37,859 bases of DNA from Comamonadaceae bacterium. Its GTDB lineage: Bacteria; Pseudomonadota; Gammaproteobacteria; Burkholderiales; Burkholderiaceae_C. Under the pieces are notes generated by a model. That model searched no databases. It was not told the DNA's origin and worked only from the letters and a program-made list of their open reading frames with translations. Each line of letters starts with the position of its first letter. The stretch's first letter is position 1. Of the stretch, positions 9,900 to 19,429 are shown piece by piece. The DNA is taken from contig CANEXF010000022.1 of the NCBI GenBank assembly GCA_947443645.1, forward strand, positions 1 to 37,859, read 5' to 3'. Made by a program: the position numbers and the translations under genes.

Positions 9900-10745
9900 T
9901 CAGGCTCTTTCAGCAGCTTCCAGCGTATTGACCAGCAGCATGGTGATGGTCATGGGGCCGACGCCACCCGGCACCGGCGTGATGTAGCCAGCCACTTCCT
10001 TGACACCGTCAAAATCCACGTCACCGCAAAGCTTGCCGGCTTCGTTTCGGTTCATGCCCACGTCTATCACCACCGCACCCGGTTTGACCATGTCGGCGGT
10101 CAGCACATTGCGTTTGCCGACTGCGGCTACGATCACATCGGCCTGCAGCGTCATGGCCTTGAGGTTGGCGGTCCCGCTGTGGCATATGGTGACAGTGGCA
10201 TTTTTTTGCAGCAGCATCAGTGCCATGGGCTTGCCGACGATGTTGGAGCGGCCAATCACCACTGCATGCTTGCCCTTGAGGTCGTAATGGATTGATTCCA
10301 GCATCTTCATGCAGCCGTAGGGCGTGCAGGGCCAGAAGCCGGGCTGGCCGACCATCAGCGCGCCGGCGCTGGCGACGTGAAAACCGTCCACATCCTTGGC
10401 CGGCGAGATCGCCTCGATCACTTTGTGCGCGTCGATGTGCGCGGGCAGTGGCAGCTGAACCAGGATGCCATGGATGGAAGGGTCATTGTTGAGGGCTTCG
10501 ACGCGCGCCAGCAGATCGGCTTCGCTCAGGGAGGCGTCGTATTTCTCCAGCACCGAATGCAGACCGCTGTCTTCGCAGGCCTTGACCTTGTTGCGCACAT
10601 AGACCTGACTGGCGGGGTTCTCGCCCACCAGCACCACGGCTAGGCCTGGTGTGATGCCGCGTGCGCGCAGCGCTGAAGCGCGCACTGCGACTTCTGCGCG
10701 CAGTTGTTTGGAAAGGGCGTTGCCGTCTATCAGTTGTGCAGTCAT
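9900..10745 (-). CDS. folD: Bifunctional methylenetetrahydrofolate dehydrogenase/cyclohydrolase FolD
   Basis: Interconverts 5,10-methylene-, methenyl- and 10-formyl-tetrahydrofolate in the cytoplasm, feeding purine and formyl-Met synthesis. The 281 residues match the family. The N-terminal part carries [20 protein letters not shown] with the catalytic Lys and the YDAS region; LVQLPLP and the PAKDVDGFH motif follow. The NADP-binding domain has [18 protein letters not shown], and the C-terminus has [11 protein letters not shown]. It is transcribed in the same direction as the upstream response regulator, but a dispersed repeat lies in the gap. Confidence 0.97.
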   Translation of the reverse strand: MTAQLIDGNALSKQLRAEVAVRASALRARGITPGLAVVLVGENPASQVYVRNKVKACEDSGLHSVLEKYDASLSEADLLARVEALNNDPSIHGILVQLPLPAHIDAHKVIEAISPAKDVDGFHVASAGALMVGQPGFWPCTPYGCMKMLESIHYDLKGKHAVVIGRSNIVGKPMALMLLQKNATVTICHSGTANLKAMTLQADVIVAAVGKRNVLTADMVKPGAVVIDVGMNRNEAGKLCGDVDFDGVKEVAGYITPVPGGVGPMTITMLLVNTLEAAERA

Positions 10746-10763
10746 TGATGTATCTCTTGAAGT

Positions 10764-10818
10764 AAAAACGCCCGATAGTGCAGGAAATACGGGCGCTGGC
10801 AGCTATATAAAATATAGC
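10764..10818 (+). repeat. Dispersed palindromic element between folD and the response regulator (copy 4)
   Basis: A-run, CGCCCGATAGTG, CGGGCGCTGGCAGCTAT, ATAAAATATAGC. Same layout as the in-gene copies. In the folD/regulator direction it is in the 97-bp intergenic gap and may act as a hairpin between the two transcripts. Confidence 0.8.
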
Positions 10819-10842
10819 GGCTGAGTTTCGGGGTGGCTGGCC

Positions 10843-11469
10843 TCAGGCTTTGGGCGCGCTTGATCCCAGGGCGATTTTCAGCAGGTCGGCCACGGTGTTG
10901 GCGTTGAGTTTTTCCATGATGTTGGCGCGGTGCGCCTCGACGGTCTTGATGCTGATGCCCAGGTCGTCGGCGATCTGTTTGTTGAGCCGGCCTGCGACGA
11001 TGCGCTCCAGCACCTGTGCTTCGCGCGATGTGAGCTTGGCCAGCAAGGCGTCGCGGCTGGCGGACTGCTGGTGATCGGCGAAGGCTTCCTTGGCCTGCTC
11101 CAGCATGCGTTCGACCAGGTTGACCAGCGCTTCTTCCTCAAAAGGCTTCTGGATGAAGTCCATCGCGCCTTTTTTCATGGTGTTGACCGCCATCGGCACG
11201 TCGCCGTGGCCGGTGATGAAAACGATGGGCAGCGGCGACTTGCGCTCGACCAGCCGGTCTTGCAGTTCCAGGCCGGTCATGCCACCCATGCGGATGTCAA
11301 CAATCAGGCAGGCGACTTCACGGGCGTCGTAGCGTGAGAGGAAGGTTTCGGCAGAGTCGTAGCAGCGAACCCGGTAGTCCTTGCCTTCAAGCAGCCACTG
11401 GAGTGAGTCGCGTACGCCCTCGTCATCATCAACAACGTAGACAGTACCTTTTTTTGGAATCAAGCTCAT
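10843..11469 (-). CDS. FixJ/TtrR-family two-component response regulator
   Basis: A DNA-binding response regulator of 208 residues. The receiver domain (about 9-125) has the acidic pocket DDDE at 14-17, phospho-acceptor Asp58 in LIVDIRM, the Thr of FITGHGDVP and Lys in FIQKPF, the FixJ-type signature. The C-terminal LuxR-type helix-turn-helix (LTSREAQVLERIVAGRLNKQIADDLGISIKTVEAHRANIMEKL) binds DNA. It lies 75 bp after the kinase gene on the same strand and is its likely partner. The pair is divergent from aceE, which is a plausible target, though this is inference. Confidence 0.93.
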   Translation of the reverse strand: MSLIPKKGTVYVVDDDEGVRDSLQWLLEGKDYRVRCYDSAETFLSRYDAREVACLIVDIRMGGMTGLELQDRLVERKSPLPIVFITGHGDVPMAVNTMKKGAMDFIQKPFEEEALVNLVERMLEQAKEAFADHQQSASRDALLAKLTSREAQVLERIVAGRLNKQIADDLGISIKTVEAHRANIMEKLNANTVADLLKIALGSSAPKA

Positions 11470-11544
11470 GCCAAACTTTCTATCGTGAACTGCGCAAGAA
11501 ATTATTCTTATCGGATCGTCAACGTACGCCAGGACTTTTTACAG

Positions 11545-14139
11545 TCAGGATTTTGCTATCTTTTCAGTAGCCTGCGTGATTTGTGAAAGCAGCGGTGTCA
11601 CCGGTATCCAGAAGGTAAACCTGCAGCCCACTACTTCGTCGCCATTGTAGATGTTCTCCGCTGTCATCCTGCCCTGGTGCGACTCGACGATGCTGCGGCA
11701 AAGTTTCAGGCCTATGCCCATGCCTTCGGCCTTGGTGGAGTAGAAGGCTTCGTACAGCCTGGCCATGACTTCGGGTGACAGGCCGCGCCCCGTGTCGAGC
11801 ACCGAGAACTCCACCACACTGCGCTCTTCAATCTGTTTGGGAACCACGCGCAGCTCGACACTGCGGCGCGCCGGGGGCAGGTGAGCGTGCTCTATTGACT
11901 CGGCCGCGTTCTTCATCAGATTGATCAGCACCTGCTCGATCAGGATGGGGTCGACCATGATTTCCGGCATGCGCGCGGCGATGTAGTGGCTCAAGCGCAC
12001 GTGATGGCGGCGCAATTCGATGTCTGCCAGTTCCATCGCGTTGCTGACCATGGTGCCTACGTCGGCCCGCGTGCGGTTGGGTTCGCTGCGTTTGACGAAT
12101 GCGCGAATGCGCTGGATGATCTGGCCGGCGCGGTGCGCCTGCTTGGCGGTTTTTTCCAGTGCGACCAGCAAATCCTCATTGCTGATTTGCTGGCTCCTGA
12201 TGCGCGAGCTCATGCCGTTGCAGTAGTTGTTGATGGCCGTCAGCGGCTGGTTCAACTCATGCGCGACGCTGGAGGCCATTTCGCCCATGGTGATGAGGCG
12301 GCTGGCGGTCTGGGCGCGTTCATTTTGCTGGGCCGCCTGTTCTTCGGCATGGCGGCGCGGTGTGATGTCGGTGGCAATCACCACCTGCGCCAGGCGTCCG
12401 TCCACCCAGGTCAGGTAGCGCGAGCGAACTTCCAGCCACTTGGACAGCTCCGGCAAAAAGATCTCCGCGTTTTCTGATTGGGCCGCGGTCAGGGTGTCGG
12501 TCGGAAAGCCTGCCAGCCCATCGACTTCGTCGAGCGCATCGTCGGTTGGCTTGGTCTCGGGCACGCCAGCCTGCGCAATCAGGCTCAGGTGTCCGGACAC
12601 CTCGCCGCCAAACCAGGCGCGGTAGGGCTTGTTGGCAAACAGCAGTTCGTCACTGCCAAGGGGCGCAACGGAAATGGCCGCATCGAGCCCTTCAAGAACC
12701 GTCGTGAAGCGCTCGTAGGACGCCGACAGTTCGTCGCGAATCCGTCTGGGCTCCGTGATGTCGGTCATCGAGGTCATCCAGCCGGTTTGCTGGCCGCGCC
12801 GGTCAATCAGCGGTGACACATACATGCGTGCGTCAAAAATTTCGCCATTCTTGCGCTGAACCCTGACTTCAAAACCGCCTGGTGGCGTGCGGCCATGCAA
12901 TTCGTCGTCCAGCCTGGCCATCAGCGTTTCGACCTCGGCTTCTGGCCAGTGTGGAAAGGGCGGTGTTTGTCCCACCAGCTCAGCTTCGGTCAGGCCCGTC
13001 ATCTGGCAAAACGCCGGGTTGACGTAGGTGATGCGGCCCTGCAGGTCCAGCGCGCGCATGCCGGTCAGCATGGAGTTCTCCATGGCGCGGCGAAAGTTGG
13101 TTTCCGTGATCAGTGCCTGCTGGGCCTGCACCCGCCGGCGGGTATGTCGCCAGGTGCCCAGCAGCATCCAGACCGTCAAGGCGCTCAATGCGCTGACCAG
13201 CCAGAAAAATCCGCTGCCCACCACACCCAACGATGCCCGGTAGCCCTGGGCCCGTATCAACAGGCCATTGCCAACGGGCGAGACTGGAATTTCATAGGCC
13301 GGCGCATTGTCTGACCACGGCAGCAGACGGGTTGCGCGGTTTGGCGGCGGGGGCAGGTTGCCGGCGAGCACCTTGTCCTTGTCATCGACCAGCGTCACCG
13401 CGTACTTGGCCGTGACTTCGGTGGGTACGCCAAAGCGCAGCAGCCCATCGATTGAATATTCACCCATGATCACGCCGTCAAATTTCCCCTGCTCATCAAG
13501 CGGGACGAGTATTTGCAGGGTAGGGGCGTTGTAGTCGTTGCTCTCCGTGGGGTTGAGCGGCCGCGAGTAAACCGGCTGGCGCAAATCCCTGGCCAGTCCG
13601 TAAGTGCCGTCGGTCTCGCCTGCCTTGAGTTGCTGGCCGGGGCCGCGCAGCTGGGTTTGATTGGCGCTGGCCGACACGTAGGTGACTTTCACGCGACGTT
13701 TGGCATCCACCCAGGTCACGGCCAGCAGCTCAGGGTACTGGTTCACCAGGGATTCGGCCTGCGACATGAACTCTTCCGCGTCAACATCCTTGTTGGAAAT
13801 GTCCCGGCCTATGCGCATGAGCTGCTCCTGCCGCTCCAGCAGACGCAGCCGCAGCCGTTGCTGCGCGTATTCGACATCACGTTTGACCGCCTGTTGTTCG
13901 CGGTCAATTTCTTCTATGCGCAGGTAACCGAAGGCCGCCACCACGGCAGCCAGAAACAGCACCACGGCCAGCAAAGGCCCGAGTGTGACGAAACGGTCTT
14001 GCCGTGAGGGTGATTGTTTACGCCACCAGCGACGGCCCCATGCAAGGGGGAGTGGGCTGGCTGAAAGCGGTGCGGGGGCGGTGGATGGGGTGAGCATAAG
14101 GGCAGGCTGGAGTTTAAGTGAGATGCAGAGCGCGTTCAC
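11545..14139 (-). CDS. PAS-domain sensor histidine kinase (FixL/DctB-like)
   Basis: An 864-residue membrane sensor kinase. A membrane segment at about 50-70 (LGPLLAVVLFLAAVVAAFGYL) is followed by a periplasmic region of about 240 residues and a second segment at about 308-328. Cytoplasmic PAS domains follow; the first has YVNPAFCQMTGLTEAELVGQ and the second a degenerate PAS fold. The kinase core has the H-box with His627 in SSVAHELNQPL, the N-box NLMKNAAES, and G-boxes DTGRG and GMGIGL. The GTG start at 14139 has AGGA nearby; an ATG 14 codons later is an alternative. The ligand is unknown; the neighbour aceE suggests central carbon signals. Confidence 0.92.
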   Translation of the reverse strand: MNALCISLKLQPALMLTPSTAPAPLSASPLPLAWGRRWWRKQSPSRQDRFVTLGPLLAVVLFLAAVVAAFGYLRIEEIDREQQAVKRDVEYAQQRLRLRLLERQEQLMRIGRDISNKDVDAEEFMSQAESLVNQYPELLAVTWVDAKRRVKVTYVSASANQTQLRGPGQQLKAGETDGTYGLARDLRQPVYSRPLNPTESNDYNAPTLQILVPLDEQGKFDGVIMGEYSIDGLLRFGVPTEVTAKYAVTLVDDKDKVLAGNLPPPPNRATRLLPWSDNAPAYEIPVSPVGNGLLIRAQGYRASLGVVGSGFFWLVSALSALTVWMLLGTWRHTRRRVQAQQALITETNFRRAMENSMLTGMRALDLQGRITYVNPAFCQMTGLTEAELVGQTPPFPHWPEAEVETLMARLDDELHGRTPPGGFEVRVQRKNGEIFDARMYVSPLIDRRGQQTGWMTSMTDITEPRRIRDELSASYERFTTVLEGLDAAISVAPLGSDELLFANKPYRAWFGGEVSGHLSLIAQAGVPETKPTDDALDEVDGLAGFPTDTLTAAQSENAEIFLPELSKWLEVRSRYLTWVDGRLAQVVIATDITPRRHAEEQAAQQNERAQTASRLITMGEMASSVAHELNQPLTAINNYCNGMSSRIRSQQISNEDLLVALEKTAKQAHRAGQIIQRIRAFVKRSEPNRTRADVGTMVSNAMELADIELRRHHVRLSHYIAARMPEIMVDPILIEQVLINLMKNAAESIEHAHLPPARRSVELRVVPKQIEERSVVEFSVLDTGRGLSPEVMARLYEAFYSTKAEGMGIGLKLCRSIVESHQGRMTAENIYNGDEVVGCRFTFWIPVTPLLSQITQATEKIAKS

Positions 14140-14380
14140 GGCTTCCTGGCAGATGCGCGCCTGGCTTGGCGCGCGGCGTTGAATCTGCGCTGCGTCTTCT
14201 TCGTTTGTCGCATTATGAAATCAATAAGCACCATTTGAAATTTAATAAATATTATGAGAAACTATTAAGTTGCATACCAAATTGCGGCTAAAAATCGTGG
14301 AGATGCAAGATTTGCGTTCTGCACCACTGAAAGCGGTGCCGGATGAGACCCGAGAGTTATCTACAAGCAGGAGACAAGAC
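14140..14380. other. Divergent control region between the kinase and aceE
   Basis: About 240 bp without a gene. The middle (14205-14275) is strikingly AT-rich against the GC-rich surroundings. The 9-mer ATTATGA(A/G)A appears at 14212-14220 and again at 14251-14259, 39 bp apart. TTGAAA at 14235 is a possible -35 element, but no convincing partner is seen. The frame upstream of the aceE ATG is open from 14270, but is not supported by family alignment. Confidence 0.5.
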
Positions 14381-17128
14381 ATGGCTGCCAACCCTAGCAA
14401 TGCCGGTACCGACAATTTGAACGCCGCCGCGAACGACGCGCTCGACAAGGACACACAGGAAACCCGTGAATGGATGGACGCGCTGTCCGCTGTCATTGAG
14501 AGCGAAGGCCCCGAGCGCGCCCACTTTCTGCTTGAGCAACTGCTTGAGCATGCGCGCCAGAAAAGCATAGACATGCCTTTTTCTGCCAATACCGGTTACG
14601 TCAATACCATTGAGACTGATCAGGAAGAGCGCTCGCCAGGCAACCTCGAAATCGAAGAGCGACTGCGCGCCTACATGCGCTGGAATGCCATGGCGATGGT
14701 GGTCAAGGCCAACCGCTTGCACCCGGCTGACGGTGGTGATCTCGGTGGTCATATCGGTTCTTTCGCATCGCTGGCCAGCCTGTTCGGCGCCGGCTTCAAC
14801 CATTTCTGGCACGCGGAAAGCGAAAGCCATGGCGGCGACTGCCTGTACATCCAGGGCCATGTGTCGCCCGGTGTCTATGCGCGCGCCTACCTTGAAGGGC
14901 GCTTGTCTGAAGAGCAGCTGCTCAACTTCCGCCAGGAAGTCGATGGCAAGGGTCTGTCGAGCTACCCGCATCCCAAGCTGATGCCCGAGTTCTGGCAGTT
15001 CCCCACTGTTTCAATGGGTCTGGGCCCGCTGATGGCCATTTATCAGGCCCGTTTCTTGAAGTACCTGCACGCGCGTGGCATTGCCAACACCGAAAACCGC
15101 AAGGTCTGGGTGTTCTGCGGTGACGGTGAAATGGACGAGGTCGAGTCCATGGGCGCCATCGGCCTGGCCGCGCGTGAAAAGCTCGACAACTTGGTGTTTG
15201 TGATCAACTGCAATTTGCAGCGCCTGGATGGTCCGGTGCGCGGCAACGGCAAGATCGTGCAGGAGCTCGAAGGCGAGTTCCGCGGCGCTGGCTGGAACGT
15301 GATCAAGCTGCTTTGGGGCAGCAACTGGGATCCGCTGCTGGCCCGTGACAAGGACGGCGCTTTGCGCAAGGTCATGATGGACACGCTGGACGGCGATTAC
15401 CAGGCCATGAAGGCCAACGACGGCGCCTATGTGCGCAAGCACTTCTTCGGGCAGAACCCGAAGACACTGGAGATGGTTGCCAAGATGAGCGACGAAGACA
15501 TCTTCGCGCTGCGCCGTGGTGGCCATGACTCGCAAAAAGTCTACGCAGCCTTCCATTCGGCCGTCAACCACACGGGTCAGCCGACCGTGCTGCTGATCAA
15601 GACCGTCAAAGGTTTTGGCATGGGCAAGATTGGCGAGGGCAAGAACAATGTGCACCAGACCAAGAAGCTTGCCGACGAAGACATCAAGGCCTTCCGCGAT
15701 CGTTTCAATATTCCGATTCCCGACAGCCAGCTGGCCGATATTCCGTTTTACAAGCCTGCTGACGACACGCCAGAAATGAAGTACCTGCACGAGCGCCGCA
15801 AGGCCTTGGGCGGCTATCTGCCGCATCGCCGGACCAAAGCCGACGAGAGCTTTACCGTGCCGGCGCTGGAGACCTTCAAGTCGGTGATGGACCCTACGCC
15901 TGAAGGCCGCGAGATCTCGACCACCCAGGCCTATGTGCGTTTCCTGACCCAGTTGCTGCGCGACCAGGCCTTGGGCCCACGTGTTGTGCCGATTCTGGTG
16001 GACGAGGCACGCACCTTTGGCATGGAAGGCCTGTTCCGCCAGATCGGCATCTACAACCCCGAAGGTCAGAAATACACGCCTGTCGATAAAGACCAGGTGA
16101 TGTATTACAAGGAAGACAAAAAAGGGCAGATCCTGCAAGAAGGCATCAACGAGGCCGGCGGCATGAGCAGCTGGATCGCGGCAGCCACGTCCTACAGTAC
16201 CAACAACCGCATCATGGTGCCGTTTTACGTGTACTACTCGATGTTCGGCTTCCAGCGCATTGGCGATCTGGCCTGGGCTGCTGGCGACATGCAGGCGCGC
16301 GGCTTCCTGCTGGGCGGCACCTCCGGGCGCACCACGCTCAACGGCGAAGGACTGCAGCACGAAGACGGCCACAGCCACATCATGGCCGGCACGATTCCCA
16401 ACTGCATCAGCTACGACCCGACCTTTGCCCATGAAGTCGGCGTGATCCTGCACCATGGCCTCAAGCGCATGGTGGAAAAGCAGGACAACGTGTATTTCTA
16501 CATCACGCTGCTCAATGAAAACTACGCCATGCCGGGTCTGGCGCCTGGCACCGAAGAGCAGATCATCAAGGGCATGTACCTCTGCAAAGAGGGCGCGAGC
16601 TTGGCCGCCAAGGGCAGTTCAGCAGCACCATGTGTGCAGCTGATGGGCTCGGGCACCATACTGCGCGAATCCATCGCTGCCCAGGAATTGCTGGCCAATG
16701 AGTGGGGTGTCAGCGCCAACGTCTGGAGCTGCCCAAGCTTCAACGAACTGGCCCGCGATGGCCAGGACGCCGAGCGTTACAACCTGCTGCATCCGCTGGA
16801 GACCCCGCGTGTGTCCTTCGTCGGCCAGCAGCTTGAAATGCACACCGGTCCAGTGGTTGCTTCGACCGACTACATGAAGGCCTACGCCGAGCAGATCCGC
16901 TCCTTCATTCCCAAAGGCCGCAGCTTCAAGGTGCTGGGTACCGACGGTTTTGGTCGCAGTGATTTCCGCAGCAAGCTGCGCGAGCACTTTGAAATCAACC
17001 GTCACTACATCGTCGTGGCAGCGTTGAAAGCCCTCAGTGAAGAGGGCACGGTGCCGGTTGCCAAAGTAGCCGAAGCCATCAAGAAATACGGCATCCAGGC
17101 CGACAAGATCAACCCTCTTTACGCCTGA
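14381..17128 (+). CDS. aceE: Pyruvate dehydrogenase E1 component (homodimeric type)
   Basis: Decarboxylates pyruvate on thiamine diphosphate and reductively acetylates the lipoyl arms of E2. The 915 residues match homodimeric AceE (E. coli 887). The thiamine-diphosphate motif starts with GDGEMDE at about 247 and ends with NCN about 30 residues later. GNLEIEERLRAYMRWNAM, GHVSPGVYARA and SSYPHPKLMPEFWQFPTVS are AceE signatures. The ATG at 14381 has AGGAGA upstream and starts at the usual family position. It is the first gene of aceE-aceF-bph-lpdA and lies divergent from a two-component system. Confidence 0.97.
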   Translation: MAANPSNAGTDNLNAAANDALDKDTQETREWMDALSAVIESEGPERAHFLLEQLLEHARQKSIDMPFSANTGYVNTIETDQEERSPGNLEIEERLRAYMRWNAMAMVVKANRLHPADGGDLGGHIGSFASLASLFGAGFNHFWHAESESHGGDCLYIQGHVSPGVYARAYLEGRLSEEQLLNFRQEVDGKGLSSYPHPKLMPEFWQFPTVSMGLGPLMAIYQARFLKYLHARGIANTENRKVWVFCGDGEMDEVESMGAIGLAAREKLDNLVFVINCNLQRLDGPVRGNGKIVQELEGEFRGAGWNVIKLLWGSNWDPLLARDKDGALRKVMMDTLDGDYQAMKANDGAYVRKHFFGQNPKTLEMVAKMSDEDIFALRRGGHDSQKVYAAFHSAVNHTGQPTVLLIKTVKGFGMGKIGEGKNNVHQTKKLADEDIKAFRDRFNIPIPDSQLADIPFYKPADDTPEMKYLHERRKALGGYLPHRRTKADESFTVPALETFKSVMDPTPEGREISTTQAYVRFLTQLLRDQALGPRVVPILVDEARTFGMEGLFRQIGIYNPEGQKYTPVDKDQVMYYKEDKKGQILQEGINEAGGMSSWIAAATSYSTNNRIMVPFYVYYSMFGFQRIGDLAWAAGDMQARGFLLGGTSGRTTLNGEGLQHEDGHSHIMAGTIPNCISYDPTFAHEVGVILHHGLKRMVEKQDNVYFYITLLNENYAMPGLAPGTEEQIIKGMYLCKEGASLAAKGSSAAPCVQLMGSGTILRESIAAQELLANEWGVSANVWSCPSFNELARDGQDAERYNLLHPLETPRVSFVGQQLEMHTGPVVASTDYMKAYAEQIRSFIPKGRSFKVLGTDGFGRSDFRSKLREHFEINRHYIVVAALKALSEEGTVPVAKVAEAIKKYGIQADKINPLYA

Positions 17129-17150
17129 AGCAGATCCGGAGACTAAGAAC

Positions 17151-18830
17151 ATGGCCATGGTAGATATTCAAGTTCCTGATATTGGTGACTTCGACGAAGT
17201 CACGGTGATCGAATTGCTGGTCAAGCCCGGCGACACCATCAAGGCAGACCAGTCCTTGCTCACGGTGGAGTCCGACAAGGCCTCCATGGAAATCCCCTCC
17301 AGCCACGCTGGCGTGGTCAGCAGCATCAAGGTCAAACTGGGCGACAAGGTCAAGCAGGGTTCAGTGGTGTTGACGCTCGAAGTTGCGGATGCTGCCGGTG
17401 CAGCAGTGGCCGCAGCCGCCACGGCCCAGGCTTCGACGACCGCGGCTGCGCCGACTTCAACGCCCGTCAATGTGCCTGTTAGTGCACCCCTCGGTGCGCC
17501 AGCATCGGTGCCGGCCGCCAGCGGCGCGATTGAGGTGCGGGTACCGGACATCGGTGACTTCAAGGATGTCACGGTGATCGAGGTGCTGGTCAAGGTAGGC
17601 GACAGCATCAAGGCCGAGCAGTCGCTTGTGACCGTCGAGTCTGACAAGGCCTCGATGGAGATTCCTTCGTCGTCTGCTGGCGTGCTCAAAGACCTCAAGG
17701 TCAAGTTGGGCGATGTCGTCAATATTGGCGACCTGCTGGCCGTGCTTGAAGGCACGGCTGCAAGCGCTGTTGCGCCTGCCCCCGCAGCTGCAGCTGCAGT
17801 TGCCGCACCCGCCCAGGCGGCGTCTGCGCCACAAACCGTTCGGGTTGAGTCTGCATCTGTGCCGGCCCACGAACCCACGCTGGCGCCCACCGGCAGCCTG
17901 CCGCATGCATCGCCTTCTGTGCGCAAATTCGCGCGTGAGCTGGGCGTGCCGCTGGCTGAAGTCAAGGGTGCCGGCCCCAAGGGCCGCATCACGCTGGACG
18001 ATGTGCAGGCCTTCACCAAGGCCGTGATGGACGGCAGTGCACGTACCCAGGCGCAAGCCGCCAAGGCGCCCGCGCCATCGGCTGGATCGGGCGTCGGCCT
18101 GGATTTGCTGCCTTGGCCCAAGGTCGACTTTGCCAAGTTCGGCGCGGTCGAGCGCAAGGACATGTCCCGCATCAAGAAGATCAGCGGCGCGAATCTGCAC
18201 CGCAACTGGGTGATGATTCCGCATGTCTTCAACCACGACGACGCGGACATCACCGAGCTGGAAAACTTCCGCGTGCTGATGAACAAGGAAAATGAAAAAG
18301 CCGGCATCAAGATCACCATGCTGGCCTTTTTGATCAAGGCCTCGGTCGCGGCGCTGAAGAAATTCCCCGAGTTCAATGCTTCGCTCGACGGTGACCAGCT
18401 GGTGCTGAAGAAATACTACAACGTTGCTTTTGCCGCTGACACACCGAACGGCCTGGTTGTTCCGGTGATCAAGGATGCTGACAAAAAAGGCGTGGTTCAG
18501 ATCTCCCAGGAAATGGGCGAGCTGGCCAAGAAGGCGCGCGACGGCAAGCTCGGCCCGGCCGACATGCAGGGCGCGTGCTTCACCATTTCCTCGCTGGGTG
18601 GCATTGGCGGGCGCTATTTCACGCCCATCATCAATGCGCCTGAGGTGGCGATTCTCGGCGTCTGCAAGAGTCAGATGGAGCCGGTGTGGGATGGCAAGGC
18701 TTTCCAGCCGCGCCTGATGCTGCCGCTGTCGCTGAGCTGGGACCACCGCGTGATTGATGGTGCATCGGCCGCCCGCTTCAACGCCTACCTGGGGCAAATC
18801 CTCGCCGATTTCCGACGCGTTCTACTCTAA
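17151..18830 (+). CDS. aceF: Dihydrolipoyllysine-residue acetyltransferase, PDH E2
   Basis: Core of the pyruvate dehydrogenase complex; passes the acetyl group to CoA. There are two N-terminal lipoyl domains with lipoylated Lys43 and Lys166, each in [12 protein letters not shown], joined by Ala/Pro-rich linkers. A peripheral-subunit-binding domain follows (SPSVRKFARELGVPLAEVKG, about 245-285), then the catalytic acetyltransferase domain with His532 and Asp536 in WDHRVIDGA. Length is 559. The first lipoyl domain resembles that of lpdA closely at the DNA level. GGAG lies 10 bp before the ATG, and the gene is 22 bp after aceE. Confidence 0.97.
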   Translation: MAMVDIQVPDIGDFDEVTVIELLVKPGDTIKADQSLLTVESDKASMEIPSSHAGVVSSIKVKLGDKVKQGSVVLTLEVADAAGAAVAAAATAQASTTAAAPTSTPVNVPVSAPLGAPASVPAASGAIEVRVPDIGDFKDVTVIEVLVKVGDSIKAEQSLVTVESDKASMEIPSSSAGVLKDLKVKLGDVVNIGDLLAVLEGTAASAVAPAPAAAAAVAAPAQAASAPQTVRVESASVPAHEPTLAPTGSLPHASPSVRKFARELGVPLAEVKGAGPKGRITLDDVQAFTKAVMDGSARTQAQAAKAPAPSAGSGVGLDLLPWPKVDFAKFGAVERKDMSRIKKISGANLHRNWVMIPHVFNHDDADITELENFRVLMNKENEKAGIKITMLAFLIKASVAALKKFPEFNASLDGDQLVLKKYYNVAFAADTPNGLVVPVIKDADKKGVVQISQEMGELAKKARDGKLGPADMQGACFTISSLGGIGGRYFTPIINAPEVAILGVCKSQMEPVWDGKAFQPRLMLPLSLSWDHRVIDGASAARFNAYLGQILADFRRVLL

Positions 18831-18838
18831 AGCTGGTT

Positions 18839-19429
18839 ATGACAACGCTGGTAGTCGTCAAGAAGGCAGGGCAGGTGGCCATTGCGGCCGACACGCTGGT
18901 GACCTTTGGCGACACCAGCCTGCCCAACAGGTTCGAGGCCAACAGCAAGATATTCAAGGTCGAGTCGCCTGACGGACCGAGCTATGTGGGCATGGCCGGT
19001 ACCGTTGCGCATTTCCCGGCCTTGCGTAAAGCCATGGCCGCCTTGCCCAAGGACCAGCTCAAGTTTGGCAGCCGTGATGAGGTGTATGACACCTTCATCA
19101 AGCTGCACCCCATGCTCAAAGAGACGTATTTCCTGCAGACCAAGGAAGACGACAACGACCCTTATGAGTCCAGCCAGTTCACGGTGGTGATTGCCAATGC
19201 CAGTGGCATCTTTAGCCTCTACAGCTACCGCGAAGTGTTTGAGTTCAAGGAATTCTGGGCCGTAGGCTCGGGCCGCAGTTTTGCGCTGGGCGCCATGCAT
19301 GCCGCATGGAACAAGGCCAAGACCGCACGTGAAGTGGCGGTGGCAGGCATGAATGCCGGCTGTGAGTTTGACAAGAACTCCGCCGGACCGGTTGAAGTAT
19401 TTACCCTCAAATTGAAAGCCTCCAAATGA
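18839..19429 (+). CDS. Betaproteobacterial proteasome homologue (BPH), Ntn-hydrolase
   Basis: A 196-residue proteasome beta-subunit-like protein. After removal of Met1 the nucleophile would be Thr1 (sequence [19 protein letters not shown]). Asp17 and a Lys near residue 36 (NSKIFKV) match the catalytic Asp17/Lys33 of HslV and proteasome subunits. The [11 protein letters not shown] segment matches the conserved Gly-rich strand, and [14 protein letters not shown] the late SGxxxALGA helix. No separate AAA+ unfoldase gene (HslU, Mpa) is adjacent. It sits between aceF (8-bp gap) and lpdA (ATGA overlap), so it is co-translated with PDH subunits. The family is known to form double rings; its substrate is not known to me. 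Confidence 0.88.
   Translation: MTTLVVVKKAGQVAIAADTLVTFGDTSLPNRFEANSKIFKVESPDGPSYVGMAGTVAHFPALRKAMAALPKDQLKFGSRDEVYDTFIKLHPMLKETYFLQTKEDDNDPYESSQFTVVIANASGIFSLYSYREVFEFKEFWAVGSGRSFALGAMHAAWNKAKTAREVAVAGMNAGCEFDKNSAGPVEVFTLKLKASK

Noticed and set aside
15011..16456. 481-codon open frame antisense to aceE
   Set aside because: It mirrors GC-rich codon use of aceE, has no ribosome-binding site and no recognisable domain; similar shadows lie against carB, lpdA and aceF.
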